Source of the DNA: Bacteroidota bacterium
GTDB taxonomy: Bacteria; Bacteroidota; Bacteroidia; Bacteroidales; GCA-2711565
Direction: 5' to 3'
Assembly (NCBI GenBank): GCA_018816945.1
Contig: JAHIVC010000010.1
Span: 1-64,000 of the forward strand
Length of the DNA stretch: 64,000 bases
Position 1 is the stretch's first letter. Each line of letters opens with the position of its first letter. Made by a program: the position numbers and the translations under genes. Under the pieces are notes generated by a model. It made no database searches. It worked only from the letters and a program-made list of their open reading frames with translations, and was not told the DNA's origin. Below are positions 51,669-61,400 of this stretch, one piece after another.

Positions 51669-52715
51669 ATGAAAGTTGACGGTCAGGAATACCGCACCAT
51701 TTGGATGGAAGGAACTACGGTCTTTATGATCGAGCAGAATTTACTTCCATTCGAATTTAAAATTCATGAATCAAGTTCTTACTTTGAAACTTGCTTTGCT
51801 ATTACCACAATGACCGTTCGCGGAGCAGGGGCCTTGGGGGCTGCCGCCGGTTTTGCCATGGCCCAGGCATTCATGCATGCCCCTGTGAATGGTTATTGGG
51901 ATTTTATTGTTCAGGCCAGAGAAGAAATTGAAGATACGCGCCCCACTGCCAGAAACTTATTTTACGCAGTGGACAGGGTGTTCAAGGCAGGGAAGAATTC
52001 AGCAGAAAATGCAGTAAAAGAAGCCCAACTCATTGCCGAAGAAGATGCACGTGATTCAAGGATGATTGGTAAGTTTGGTGCCGAATTATTTGGTGATGAA
52101 ACAAGGGTTTTAACTCATTGTAATGCAGGTTGGCTGGCATTTGTAAACTATGGAACAGCACTTTCGCCAATATATTATGCAAATAAAGAAGGAAAAAAAA
52201 TTTTTGTTTATGTGGATGAAACCCGTCCACGGAACCAGGGAGCAAAACTGACTGCCTGGGAACTCAAAAATGAAAAAATCGAGCATGTGATCATTCCCGA
52301 CAATGCCGCTGCACACTTCATGTCCCAGAAAAAAGTGGACATGGTTATTGTTGGAGCCGATCGAATTGCCTCTAATGGAGATGTGGCCAATAAAATTGGC
52401 ACCTTGGAAAAAGCCATTATTGCAAAAGAATATGATATCCCCTTTTATGTAGCGGCACCTACTTCTACGTTCGACCTTGAATGCAAAAGTGGACAAAATA
52501 TCAAAATCGAAAATAGAAGTGAGGAAGAGGTATTATTCCAAACCGGGATGGATGCCAATGGAAATGTTAGCCGGATCAGGGTTGCAGCCATGGGCTCACC
52601 TGCCGAAAACCCTGCTTTTGATGTTACCCCTGCCAAATACATCACGGGAATTATTACCGAAAAAGGCATTATCAAGCCCTGTGTTCAGTCTATTAAAAAG
52701 GTTTGTAAAAGCTAG
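51669..52715 (+). CDS. mtnA: S-methyl-5-thioribose-1-phosphate isomerase
   Basis: MtnA converts methylthioribose 1-phosphate to methylthioribulose 1-phosphate in methionine salvage. The 348-residue protein has the catalytic cysteine in LTHCNAGWLAFVNYG (about residue 143) and the catalytic aspartate in VGADRIASNGDVANKIGT (about 225), with the family segment ETRPRNQGAKLTAWEL. The initiation-factor-2B-like relatives lack this pair. Other mtn genes are not nearby. Confidence 0.94.
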   Translation: MKVDGQEYRTIWMEGTTVFMIEQNLLPFEFKIHESSSYFETCFAITTMTVRGAGALGAAAGFAMAQAFMHAPVNGYWDFIVQAREEIEDTRPTARNLFYAVDRVFKAGKNSAENAVKEAQLIAEEDARDSRMIGKFGAELFGDETRVLTHCNAGWLAFVNYGTALSPIYYANKEGKKIFVYVDETRPRNQGAKLTAWELKNEKIEHVIIPDNAAAHFMSQKKVDMVIVGADRIASNGDVANKIGTLEKAIIAKEYDIPFYVAAPTSTFDLECKSGQNIKIENRSEEEVLFQTGMDANGNVSRIRVAAMGSPAENPAFDVTPAKYITGIITEKGIIKPCVQSIKKVCKS

Positions 52716-52776
52716 TTTCAAGGATTTTCCGTCTAAAGATAGAATGCTTCTAAATAATTTGTAATTTTGACCGATT

Positions 52777-54627
52777 ATGACGGAGCAACCTATTTCAAAA
52801 TACAGCATTACTGATTGGCTTCCAACCACACTCGAAGAGGTTAAAAGAAGGGGTTGGGATCAGTTGGATGTAATCCTTTTCTCAGGTGATGCTTATGTGG
52901 ATCATCCTTCATTTGGTCATGCCGTAATTAGCCGTATTATTGAGCAGGCCGGATTTAAAATTGCCATTGTTCCCCAACCCAACTGGCAGGATGATTTGCG
53001 CGATTTTAAAAAACTTGGCAAACCCAGATTATTTTTTGGTGTAACTGCCGGATGTATGGATTCGATGGTTAATCATTATACTGCCAACAAACGGCTCCGT
53101 TCGAACGATGCCTATACACCGGATGGTAAAGCCGGATTTAGGCCTGATTATGCTACCGTTGTTTATTCAAATATTTTAAAGAAAATTTATCCGGATATCC
53201 CTGTTGTTATTGGTGGGGTAGAGGCTTCATTGCGCAGGGTTACCCATTACGATTATTGGTCGGATCAGTTAAAACCTTCCATTTTGGAAGAGAGCAAAGC
53301 TGATTTGCTTGTCTACGGAATGGGCGAACAGGCTTTAAAAGAAATACTTGTCCGACTAAGTAACAACCATTCAATTCAGAAACTTAAAGACATTCGTCAG
53401 ACTGCTTTTTTGCAGGATGAAACAATGGAATTGCCGATTTCGGATTGTGCAACTGTGGAAATTAATTCGCATAAAGATTGTTTAAAAGACAAGAAAGCTT
53501 ACGCAAGTAATTTTAAAATTATTGAGCAGGAATCTAACAAAGTGCAAGCGCGTCGTATTGTTCAGAAAGTTGGAAAGCAAATGCTGGTTGTAAATCCTCC
53601 CTTTCCTGTGATGACTGAAATAGAGATTGATGCGTCTTTTGACTTGCCTTATACCCGTTTGCCCCACCCAAAATACAAAAAACGAGGTCCGATTCCGGCT
53701 TACGAAATGATCAGGCATTCGATCAATACACATCGGGGATGTTTTGGCGGTTGTAGCTTTTGTACCATTTCGGCCCATCAGGGAAAATTTGTGGCCAGCC
53801 GATCCGAAAAATCGATCTTGAAAGAAGTGGAAGCTGTTACGCAAATGCCCGATTTTAAAGGCTATATCAGCGATATGGGTGGGCCTTCGGCAAACATGTA
53901 CAAGATGAAGGGGATTCATCAGGGGATTTGTGATAGTTGTTTGCGGCCCAGTTGTATTTTCCCCAAAATCTGTCCGAATCTGGATACGGATCATCATCCC
54001 ATGAACGATATTTACCGAAAGGCAGCCGCTCATCCGAAAGTTAAAAAAGCCTTTGTTGGAAGTGGTATCCGATATGATATGCTGGTTGATCGCCCTGCAG
54101 AAGAGACCAAAAAGAACGGCTATAACGAATACATCGATCAGGTAGTGAAAAATCATGTTTCGGGCCGATTGAAAGTAGCACCCGAACATACTTCCGAGCC
54201 GGTTTTAAAACAAATGCGGAAACCATCATTTACCCATTTTCATTCGTTCAAAAAAATATTTGATCAGGCAAATGCGAAAGCGGGATTAAAGCAGCAATTG
54301 ATTCCTTATTTTATATCGAGCCACCCTGCAAGCACAAACGTTGAAATGGCCGAATTGGCTGTCGACACCAAAGAACTGGGGTTCCAACTGGAGCAGGTGC
54401 AGGATTTTACCCCAACCCCTATGACTCTTGCAACCGTAATTTACTATTCGGGGATCGATCCTTATACCATGAAAGAGGTATATACGGCGCGCACCAAAGA
54501 TGAAAAATTGAACCAAAAGAAATTCTTCTTTTGGTACAAACGTGAGAATTGGCAGTGGATTCGAAATACCTTGGACAAATTGAACCGACCCGATTTGGCT
54601 ACTAAGCTTTTATCGAATAAAAAATAA
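52777..54627 (+). CDS. YgiQ-family radical SAM protein
   Basis: The 616-residue protein has a cobalamin-binding-like N-terminal part (PVVIGGVEASLRRVTHYDYW). The radical-SAM core carries cysteines in HRGCFGGCSFCTISAHQGK (about residues 322-340), and a second cysteine set follows at CDSCLRPSCIFPKICPN, which may hold another Fe-S cluster. YgiQ function is unknown. A TAATTTTG box lies at 52762-52769, 8 bp before the ATG. The 3' end is of interest: a palindrome begins 4 bp after the stop, and a decayed copy of the last 18 codons follows at 54668-54724. Confidence 0.92.
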   Translation: MTEQPISKYSITDWLPTTLEEVKRRGWDQLDVILFSGDAYVDHPSFGHAVISRIIEQAGFKIAIVPQPNWQDDLRDFKKLGKPRLFFGVTAGCMDSMVNHYTANKRLRSNDAYTPDGKAGFRPDYATVVYSNILKKIYPDIPVVIGGVEASLRRVTHYDYWSDQLKPSILEESKADLLVYGMGEQALKEILVRLSNNHSIQKLKDIRQTAFLQDETMELPISDCATVEINSHKDCLKDKKAYASNFKIIEQESNKVQARRIVQKVGKQMLVVNPPFPVMTEIEIDASFDLPYTRLPHPKYKKRGPIPAYEMIRHSINTHRGCFGGCSFCTISAHQGKFVASRSEKSILKEVEAVTQMPDFKGYISDMGGPSANMYKMKGIHQGICDSCLRPSCIFPKICPNLDTDHHPMNDIYRKAAAHPKVKKAFVGSGIRYDMLVDRPAEETKKNGYNEYIDQVVKNHVSGRLKVAPEHTSEPVLKQMRKPSFTHFHSFKKIFDQANAKAGLKQQLIPYFISSHPASTNVEMAELAVDTKELGFQLEQVQDFTPTPMTLATVIYYSGIDPYTMKEVYTARTKDEKLNQKKFFFWYKRENWQWIRNTLDKLNRPDLATKLLSNKK

Positions 54628-54630
54628 ATT

Positions 54631-54665
54631 ATTAGGGGTGACACCCTTAGGGTGTCACCCCTAAT
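54631..54665. repeat. GGGGTG-family palindrome, copy 3 (ygiQ 3' end)
   Basis: The arms 54631-54646 and 54650-54665 are perfectly complementary over 16 bp around a TTA loop (centre CCCTTAGGG). The element starts 4 bp after the ygiQ stop. It lacks a T-tract, so it may protect the message end rather than terminate. Confidence 0.85.
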
Positions 54666-54667
54666 TT

Positions 54668-54724
54668 GATAAATTGAACCAACCCGATTTAGCGACCAAG
54701 CTTTAGTCGAATAAAAAATAATTT
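54668..54724 (+). pseudogene. Ghost copy of the ygiQ 3' end
   Basis: These 57 bases align without gaps to 54574-54630, the last codons of ygiQ, with 49 identities. Read in that frame they give DKLNQPDLATKL, a stop, then SNKK and the original stop. Of six altered sense codons, four changes are synonymous third-position changes (GAC/GAT, TTG/TTA, GCT/GCG, ACT/ACC), one gives Arg to Gln and one creates the stop. That pattern fits a once-coding homologous allele. Confidence 0.75.
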
Positions 54725-54756
54725 TGAAGTAATTTCTCAATGACCAAAAGGCTGTT

Positions 54757-54793
54757 CTTATGGGGTGATACCCTTAGGGTATCACCCCATAAG
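54757..54793. repeat. GGGGTG-family palindrome, copy 4
   Basis: The arms 54757-54773 and 54777-54793 are perfectly complementary over 17 bp around a TTA loop. Compared with copy 3 the arms read GATA/TATC instead of GACA/TGTC, a paired change that keeps the stem. Confidence 0.85.
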
Positions 54794-54850
54794 AATTAAT
54801 AGAATTCTATAAACTTAAATTTTTTTACGATTCGTTGAACGTATATGCCA

Positions 54851-54866
54851 TTAGGGTATCACCCCC
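54851..54866. repeat. Half palindrome, GGGGTG family
   Basis: TTAGGGTATCACCCCC repeats the loop and right arm of copy 4 and is followed by the same AAGAATT; the left arm is missing. It looks like a truncated duplicate. Confidence 0.6.
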
Positions 54867-54912
54867 AAGAATTCTAATTGCTAATTTGCAAGAGTGACAG
54901 TGGATTAAATAT

Positions 54913-55488
54913 CTAGTTTGCAGGGTAAAATTCTACCACAATAATTCTCTTAATAAAATAATCTGAAAAATCAGCATTACTTTTCAGAAGTCCGTCTGCC
55001 AAAATGTTCTTTGAGACATCACCAATAGCCTTTTTTATTTTAATATAATTTATAATGGTTGAATCCGATTCTTGAATCAACTCCAGTCCTTTCAAATATT
55101 TCCCGAATTTATTAAATGTCTTTAATGGGAATTCTTCATTAGTTAATGAAGAATTATAATTCCAAATCTCCTGTTTTAAGCCACTGCTTTCGAATAATTT
55201 GTTAATTTGTTTTTTTTCCGTTGCATTGTAATTCCAACTATATTCATCGTATTCACCACTTTTTATAATTTCAAGATATTTTGCATATGATTTCTCAATT
55301 GATATCCCAGATAAATTTGTTTGCAAAAACTTTTCAAAATCAACTACTTTTAGAGTCAACGCGTTTGCTTTATTATTACCTAAGAATTTTTCGAATTGGA
55401 TGATCCTACTTTCATTAGCTTTACTATCAATATTTTGACAGGAAAAGATTAGAAATATTGAAATTATTATAATACTAATTTTTTTCAT
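54913..55488 (-). CDS. Unknown lipoprotein
   Basis: The 191-residue protein has a lipoprotein signal (KKISIIIISIFLIFSC, lipobox IFSC at residues 14-17, then QNID). The rest is Lys-, Asn- and Ser-rich and mostly helical, with no motif I recognise. Codon use is more AT-rich than in neighbouring metabolic genes. Together with the next lipoprotein it forms a small unknown block in a repeat-rich stretch, possibly a gained segment. Confidence 0.65.
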   Translation of the reverse strand: MKKISIIIISIFLIFSCQNIDSKANESRIIQFEKFLGNNKANALTLKVVDFEKFLQTNLSGISIEKSYAKYLEIIKSGEYDEYSWNYNATEKKQINKLFESSGLKQEIWNYNSSLTNEEFPLKTFNKFGKYLKGLELIQESDSTIINYIKIKKAIGDVSKNILADGLLKSNADFSDYFIKRIIVVEFYPAN

Positions 55489-55688
55489 GATAGCATAGAT
55501 TTTGACATGGAATCCACTCGCATATAAAGATTGAAATTTAACCTATAGCAAAAATAAGATTAATGTAAAGATTTTAGCAATGTAATATTAATTAATATCA
55601 AACATATCTGTAAGGGCTAAAAATCAATTTAATTAAATTAATTTAAGAGTCTAGATATAATATATTTTCTTTTGTTTTATTTTGACCT

Positions 55689-56876
55689 CTAACAACTCCA
55701 TAATGATATTAACCCAGTAATATGATGCCATACAGACATAGCAAAATCATCATCTTCAGGTTCAAATCGTAATAATATTAAGTTTGGTTTAGATCCAGTG
55801 TAATCCATACCAGCAGTAACTGAAATTTCATGATACATGACTTGACCCAGATGAGTTTCCGTATGTATCCCAATTTGGTTTGTTAAATGATTGTCATCAT
55901 AAACAACAGTGATTTCGACATTATGATTATTATATGATGTCTCCACCTGGGCAATGTTATATGAACTTAAGCTTCCAGAATAACCTTCCACCAAATCTGT
56001 AACAAATTGTTTTTGACCACTTTCTCTTAAATTTCTAATTAGACATACTATTTCTTTAAAGACATTAGGACCATTAATATTTATTTTATCTTTTACGTCA
56101 TCAAAAAAATTACTCGTTGCACTACTACCGTTGCCACTTTCATTCTCGTCACCGAAACACTCACTATATAAATACCATTCTGTTGTTCTCGATGAACCAT
56201 CGGCATAATGATAAGTTGTAACTAAATACCAATCAATACATTCTCCAGGAAGAAGTCCACCCGGAATATCTTTCAAATTATTAGATTTGAATTTTTTTAT
56301 TCCTTGTCGTGATTTTGATGATAGAATATCACCAGTTTTTAATTCGAGTGCAAGTTGTAATTTGTTATTTAACTTCGTAAAAATTATTTCCCCAGAATAA
56401 TTGCTTTTTCTAAATGAAAATTCCTTCCTAATATCAAGAGTGTGATCTTTCTTGTCATTATAAAGAAACTCCATTAATTTGACAGAAATAATATCACTCA
56501 ATATAGTTTCAATATATTCTATAGAATGATTTGATTTAAAATTAACTATACTACCACCAATAATAATTCCTTCTTTTATGTAATAAATTACTTTTTTGTT
56601 TTCATTTAATGTATTTTTAAATCCATCTTCTTTAATATTTAAAATGATGATATTATCATCGATTAGATGCAAATTTTCAAAATCAAAAGAACCCAGACTC
56701 ATTTCTCTCTCTCCCCTATTTAATTGTGCTTTTTGCAATTCATTTTGAGTGAATAAAATAATCCCTTCAAGTAGAATGTTATCATTATTTAAATAATCTG
56801 TACCGTTTTTCTTGCAGTTACACATAATGATTGTAATTATTATAGCACCAATCATTAACTTCCATTTTTTTCTCAT
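55689..56876 (-). CDS. Unknown lipoprotein with C-terminal mixed domain
   Basis: The 395-residue protein has an N-terminal export signal with lipobox-like MCNC (residues 18-21). A middle segment (LPGECIDWYLVTTYHYADGS, SECFGDENESGNGSS) has two cysteines and a Gly/Ser linker. The C-terminal 130 residues (from NVFKEIVCLIRNLRESG) look like a folded domain containing HTETHLGQVMYHEISV. The HTETH and MYHE histidine/glutamate segments are suggestive of a metal site, but I cannot assign a family. It is AT-rich like the preceding lipoprotein gene. Not recognised. Confidence 0.65.
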   Translation of the reverse strand: MRKKWKLMIGAIIITIIMCNCKKNGTDYLNNDNILLEGIILFTQNELQKAQLNRGEREMSLGSFDFENLHLIDDNIIILNIKEDGFKNTLNENKKVIYYIKEGIIIGGSIVNFKSNHSIEYIETILSDIISVKLMEFLYNDKKDHTLDIRKEFSFRKSNYSGEIIFTKLNNKLQLALELKTGDILSSKSRQGIKKFKSNNLKDIPGGLLPGECIDWYLVTTYHYADGSSRTTEWYLYSECFGDENESGNGSSATSNFFDDVKDKININGPNVFKEIVCLIRNLRESGQKQFVTDLVEGYSGSLSSYNIAQVETSYNNHNVEITVVYDDNHLTNQIGIHTETHLGQVMYHEISVTAGMDYTGSKPNLILLRFEPEDDDFAMSVWHHITGLISLWSC

Positions 56877-57207
56877 AATTTTAAATGTTTAGGTTAATAA
56901 ATAAATAAATTATTATGTGGGGGGTTATTGATTAATTGCAGAAAAGAAGAAAAGGTAACCCTCTTTGGATAATTTTTTTAAAAATCGAATAAATCCTAGG
57001 AGAAAACAACTTGCATGCTTTTGTAAAGCATGTGAAAATTTAAAATATAACCACTTTGAAATAATACCAAATTCTTTTTGTAATTAATTGTAAAAAATAT
57101 TAACAATCAGGCATTGGTATTAAGATTTTAATCGAATGTCGATTTGATTTAGGGATTGGATAACTTGAAGCTATTTTTAATAACTTTGGATAAAACATAA
57201 TACCAAA
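56877..57207. other. 331-bp AT-rich gap
   Basis: No gene is seen. The one clear structure is a hairpin CATGCTTT tgt AAAGCATG (57014-57032). ATAATACCAAA occurs twice (near 57062 and 57199). Otherwise I see nothing; it separates two divergent genes and must hold both promoters. Confidence 0.5.
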
Positions 57208-58455
57208 GTGAAAATAGCCATTATCGGTTTTGGAGCAGCTGCAATCGGTTTTATCGAACAGATGAAAACGCATGATATCGAAATTCATGTGTTTGAAAAA
57301 AGCAAAGACATTTATTCCTCCAGTATTTCAGGAATCAGAGCGGATGGAAAATTGTTCGTTTCGAAGGAGATGGGAGGAGAACTTGATGTAGATGCTCACC
57401 TTCAAAAGCAATTGGTCGATTTCTGGATCAGTAAAACAAAAAACAACGGGGTTGAAACAGGTAAATCCTTTTCCGATCCAGAATATTATAAAGCCTTTTA
57501 TAGCAAAGGATTTCTCCCCATTCATTCCGATTTTTATCATTTGGGAACGGATCAGTTAAAAGAAGTTTTGTATAATATTTTCGAAGAGTATACCGCAGCT
57601 AAAAACATTCATTTTCATTTTAATTATGAAGTAAAATCCTTAAAAATTCAGCCAAATACGGTAATTATCAATCAGGAATATGAATTTGAAAAGGTTGTTG
57701 TTTCCGTGGGAAGAAGCGGGCATAAACTGATCAAACAAATAATTTCAACAAATCCGGAATTGGTAGTTGATGACACGAAAGTGGATTTAGGTATTCGTTT
57801 CGAGCTTCCCAACCATATTGTGGAAGACCTGAATCGTGAGATGTATGAATTTAAAGTAAAGATTAAGAGCCGTACCGGTTATATGGTCAGGACTTTCTGC
57901 AATAATCCGTCAGGTTATGTGGTAACCGAAAATTATGGGGATTTCAAAACCGTTAACGGGCATTCAAAACTTAAGGAAAAAAGCAAAAATACCAATTTTG
58001 CTATCCTGACTACTGTTCAATTGACAGAACCCTTTAACGATCCAATCGGTTATGGTTCACATATTGCCAAGTTAACGAATCTTTTGGCAGGCAATAAAGT
58101 AATCCTGCAAACCTATAGTCATTTTGTCGATTCAAAAAGAACAAAAAATTTATATCGGGTACAACCAACCTTAAATCCTAACAATTTTATTTTGGGAGAT
58201 ATTAACCTTGCGTATCCGAGGAGGGTAATTGAAAGTATTATTGATTTTATCGAGAATTTGAATGAAGTTGTACCGGGAATTTCAAATGCAGATAATCTGG
58301 TTTATGCACCCGAAATTAAGTTTTATTCAAATACATTAAATAATGAGCTCTTCCCTCATCTGAAGTTTATCGGTGATTGCTCAGGTTATACCCGTTCGAT
58401 TATATATGCTACTGCCCATGGCCATTTAATGGCTCAGGAAATATTAAAACAATAA
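57208..58455 (+). CDS. FAD-dependent oxidoreductase
   Basis: The 415-residue protein opens with the dinucleotide-binding motif IIGFGAAAIGFIEQM, missing one of the usual glycines (GxGxxG reads GFGAAA). A second FAD contact is VVVSVGRSGH at about residue 167, and FIGDCSGYTRSIIYATAHGH near the end is like the FAD ribityl contact of COG2509-type dehydrogenases. The substrate is unknown. Start is GTG at 57208 because no ATG precedes the Rossmann motif. Confidence 0.8.
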   Translation: MKIAIIGFGAAAIGFIEQMKTHDIEIHVFEKSKDIYSSSISGIRADGKLFVSKEMGGELDVDAHLQKQLVDFWISKTKNNGVETGKSFSDPEYYKAFYSKGFLPIHSDFYHLGTDQLKEVLYNIFEEYTAAKNIHFHFNYEVKSLKIQPNTVIINQEYEFEKVVVSVGRSGHKLIKQIISTNPELVVDDTKVDLGIRFELPNHIVEDLNREMYEFKVKIKSRTGYMVRTFCNNPSGYVVTENYGDFKTVNGHSKLKEKSKNTNFAILTTVQLTEPFNDPIGYGSHIAKLTNLLAGNKVILQTYSHFVDSKRTKNLYRVQPTLNPNNFILGDINLAYPRRVIESIIDFIENLNEVVPGISNADNLVYAPEIKFYSNTLNNELFPHLKFIGDCSGYTRSIIYATAHGHLMAQEILKQ

Positions 58456-58479
58456 ATCAAAATAATTAAAACAAACAAA

Positions 58480-61400
58480 ATGAAAAAATCAAACTTTATC
58501 AATTTCAAAGCAATTCCTATGATATTTATAATGATAGGACTGCTTTTATCGGGGCCGATGATGGCTCAAAAGAAAAAAGGGGAAACTCCTCCGGCTTCTA
58601 AAGATGAAATAAAATCAAGTACTGTTTCCGGATTAAAGTTCAGAAGCATTGGCCCTGCATTTACCTCAGGCCGTATTTCTGACTTTGCCGTAAACCCTGC
58701 CAATCATAGTGAATACTATGTAGCGGTTTCAAGCGGCCATGTCTGGAAAACAGAAAATAACGGGACAACCTTTACACCTGTTTTTGATAGTGAAAGATCA
58801 TACTCAATAGGAGTGGTCGTAATGGATCCGAACAACTCGAATGTAATTTGGGTAGGTACCGGTGAAAATAACCATCAACGTGCGCTTGGATATGGCGACG
58901 GGGTTTATAAATCATTGGATGGTGGGAAAAGCTGGAAAAATATGGGACTGAAAGATTCGCGTCAGATCGGCGGAATCGTGATCAATCCAAAAAATTCCGA
59001 CATCGTTTTTGTAGCAGCTGAAGGATCAGTCTGGGGACCGGGCGGTGACCGTGGTTTATACAAAACAACGGATGGTGGACAAACCTGGAAAAAAGTGATT
59101 GATGTCTCTGTAAATACCGGGATAAACAATGTGATCATGGATCCTCGTGATCCAAATACCTTGTATGCAAGCTCCGAACAACGCAGACGTCATGTTCATA
59201 CCAAAGTTGGTGGTGGCCCCGAAACGGCAATATACAAATCAACCGATGGTGGCGAAACCTGGCGCAAGCTTACTTCAGGATTACCGCGTGGTGACATGGG
59301 TGGAATGGGCCTTGCCATTTCCCCGGTTAACCCTGATGTGATTTATGCGATTATTGAAGCCGAAGGAGAATCCGGCGGGTTCTTCCGTTCAACCAATAGG
59401 GGCGAATCATGGAGTAAAATGAGCGCTTATCATTCAAGTGGGCAATATTATAATGAAATTTTTTGCGACCCGGTAGATGTTGATAAAGTTTATTCTGTTG
59501 AGACCCGTACAAAGGTCACACTCGATGGGGGTAAAACATGGACTACCGTATCGAATAATGGTGGACGGCATGTGGATGATCATGCCATATGGATTGATCC
59601 AAATGATACCAAGCATTATATGATTGGTGGCGATGGTGGTATTTATGAAACTTTTGATGATGCCGCTACATGGATCTTTAAATCTAATCTCCCGGTTACA
59701 CAGTTTTATAGAGTAGCTACAGATAATACCTATCCTTTCTATTGGGTATTTGGAGGAACTCAGGATAACAATAGTTTTGGAGGACCTACTCAAAATACCA
59801 GCCGACAGGGAGTTACCCAAGACGAATGGGTTGTTACACAAGGTGGCGATGGTTTCTGGCAAGCGATTGAACCAGGGAACCCGGATATTGTCTATTCTGA
59901 ATCACAATACGGCAATATCGGCCGATTTGATAAAAAGAGTGGTGAATCAATTAGTGTAAGACCTGCTCCAAAAAAAGGGGAAGATACTTATAAATGGAAC
60001 TGGAATGCCCCGTTCTTTATCAGTCATCATTCTCCTACCCGTTTATACATGACTGCCAATAAAGTTTTCAGAAGTGATGATCGCGGAAATACATGGAAAG
60101 TAATAAGTGACGATATTACCTCAAAAACTGATCGCAATACCTGGCCGGTAATGGATCAATACTGGAGCATTGATGCTGTTGCAAAAGATTTGTCCACCTC
60201 TTTGTTTGGTATGGGTGTTTCTTTGGCTGAATCAAAAGTGCAGGAAAACCTGATTTATGTTGGTACGGATGATGGAGTAATCTCTGTATCCGAACAAGAT
60301 GGAAAAGAATGGTTCCAGGTAAAGAGTTTTCCTGGTGTACCTGAATATACATACGTTAGTGATATCATGCCTTCAAAATTTGATGCTAACATCGTATTTG
60401 CCACTTTTGACAATATTTTAAGGGATGATTTCAAACCTTATGTTCAAAAAAGCACAGATAAAGGAAGAACTTGGAAATCAATTGCCGGCAATTTGCCTGA
60501 GAACGAAACCGTTCATTCAATTGAGCAGGATTTCGTTAATCCAGACCTACTTTTTGTAGGAACGGAATTCAGTTGTTATTTTACCATCAATGGTGGTGAA
60601 AGCTGGACAAAACTGGCTTCAGGTTTGCCTTCAATTTCGGTAAGGGATATCGCGATCCAAGAAAGGGAGAACGATCTTGTTTTGGCAACTTTCGGTCGTG
60701 GTTTCTACATTTTAGATGATTATTCTCCATTAAGAGAGTTAAATCCTGAACTTTTAAAGAAAAACGCCCATGTTTTCCCAATTAAAGATGCGTTAATGTA
60801 TCTTCAAACAAGTAATAAAAACGTTGGTCAGGGATCAAATGTTTATGTTGCTCCAAATCCTTCATACGGTGCTACGTTTACTTATTATTTAAAGGATGTT
60901 CCACAAACTTTGAAACAAAAACGGGCTGATGAGGAGAAAAAACTTTTCAAAGATAAAAAGCCAATTCCAACTCCTACAATGGATGATTTAAGAGCTGAGG
61001 AACATCAAATTGCTCCTTATCTGGTATTCACCGTTAGAGATGCAAAAGGCAACATTGTTAGAACCATAAACCAACGTCCGGGCAAAGGAATTAATCGGAT
61101 TAATTGGGACCTGAGATACGCTTCACCCGGAGCCATCAGATTGACGGGAAATAAATTCACACCTGTTGCCGGTGGTGATGGCCGATCACGATTTGGAGGC
61201 GGAGGAGGAGCCCTTGTAATGCCGGCTGTATACACCGTGTCTTTGGATATGATTTTTGACGGGAAAACCACTTCATTGGTTAATCCTGTTTCATTCAATA
61301 CAAAGAGGTTAAATAATGTGACCATTTCCGGTGATCCTGCTGAATTATTGGCCTTCCAAAATGAGGTAGCACAATTGTCAAATTTGGCTAATGGAACACA

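Noticed and set aside
53482-54189. 235-codon minus-strand frame inside ygiQ
   Set aside because: It is the antisense shadow of the strongly conserved radical-SAM core; its sequence is Phe/His/Arg-rich with no family features.
54893-54911. Third ghost of ygiQ (CAGTGGATT like the Gln-Trp-Ile codons)
   Set aside because: Only about nine bases match; chance is a sufficient explanation.
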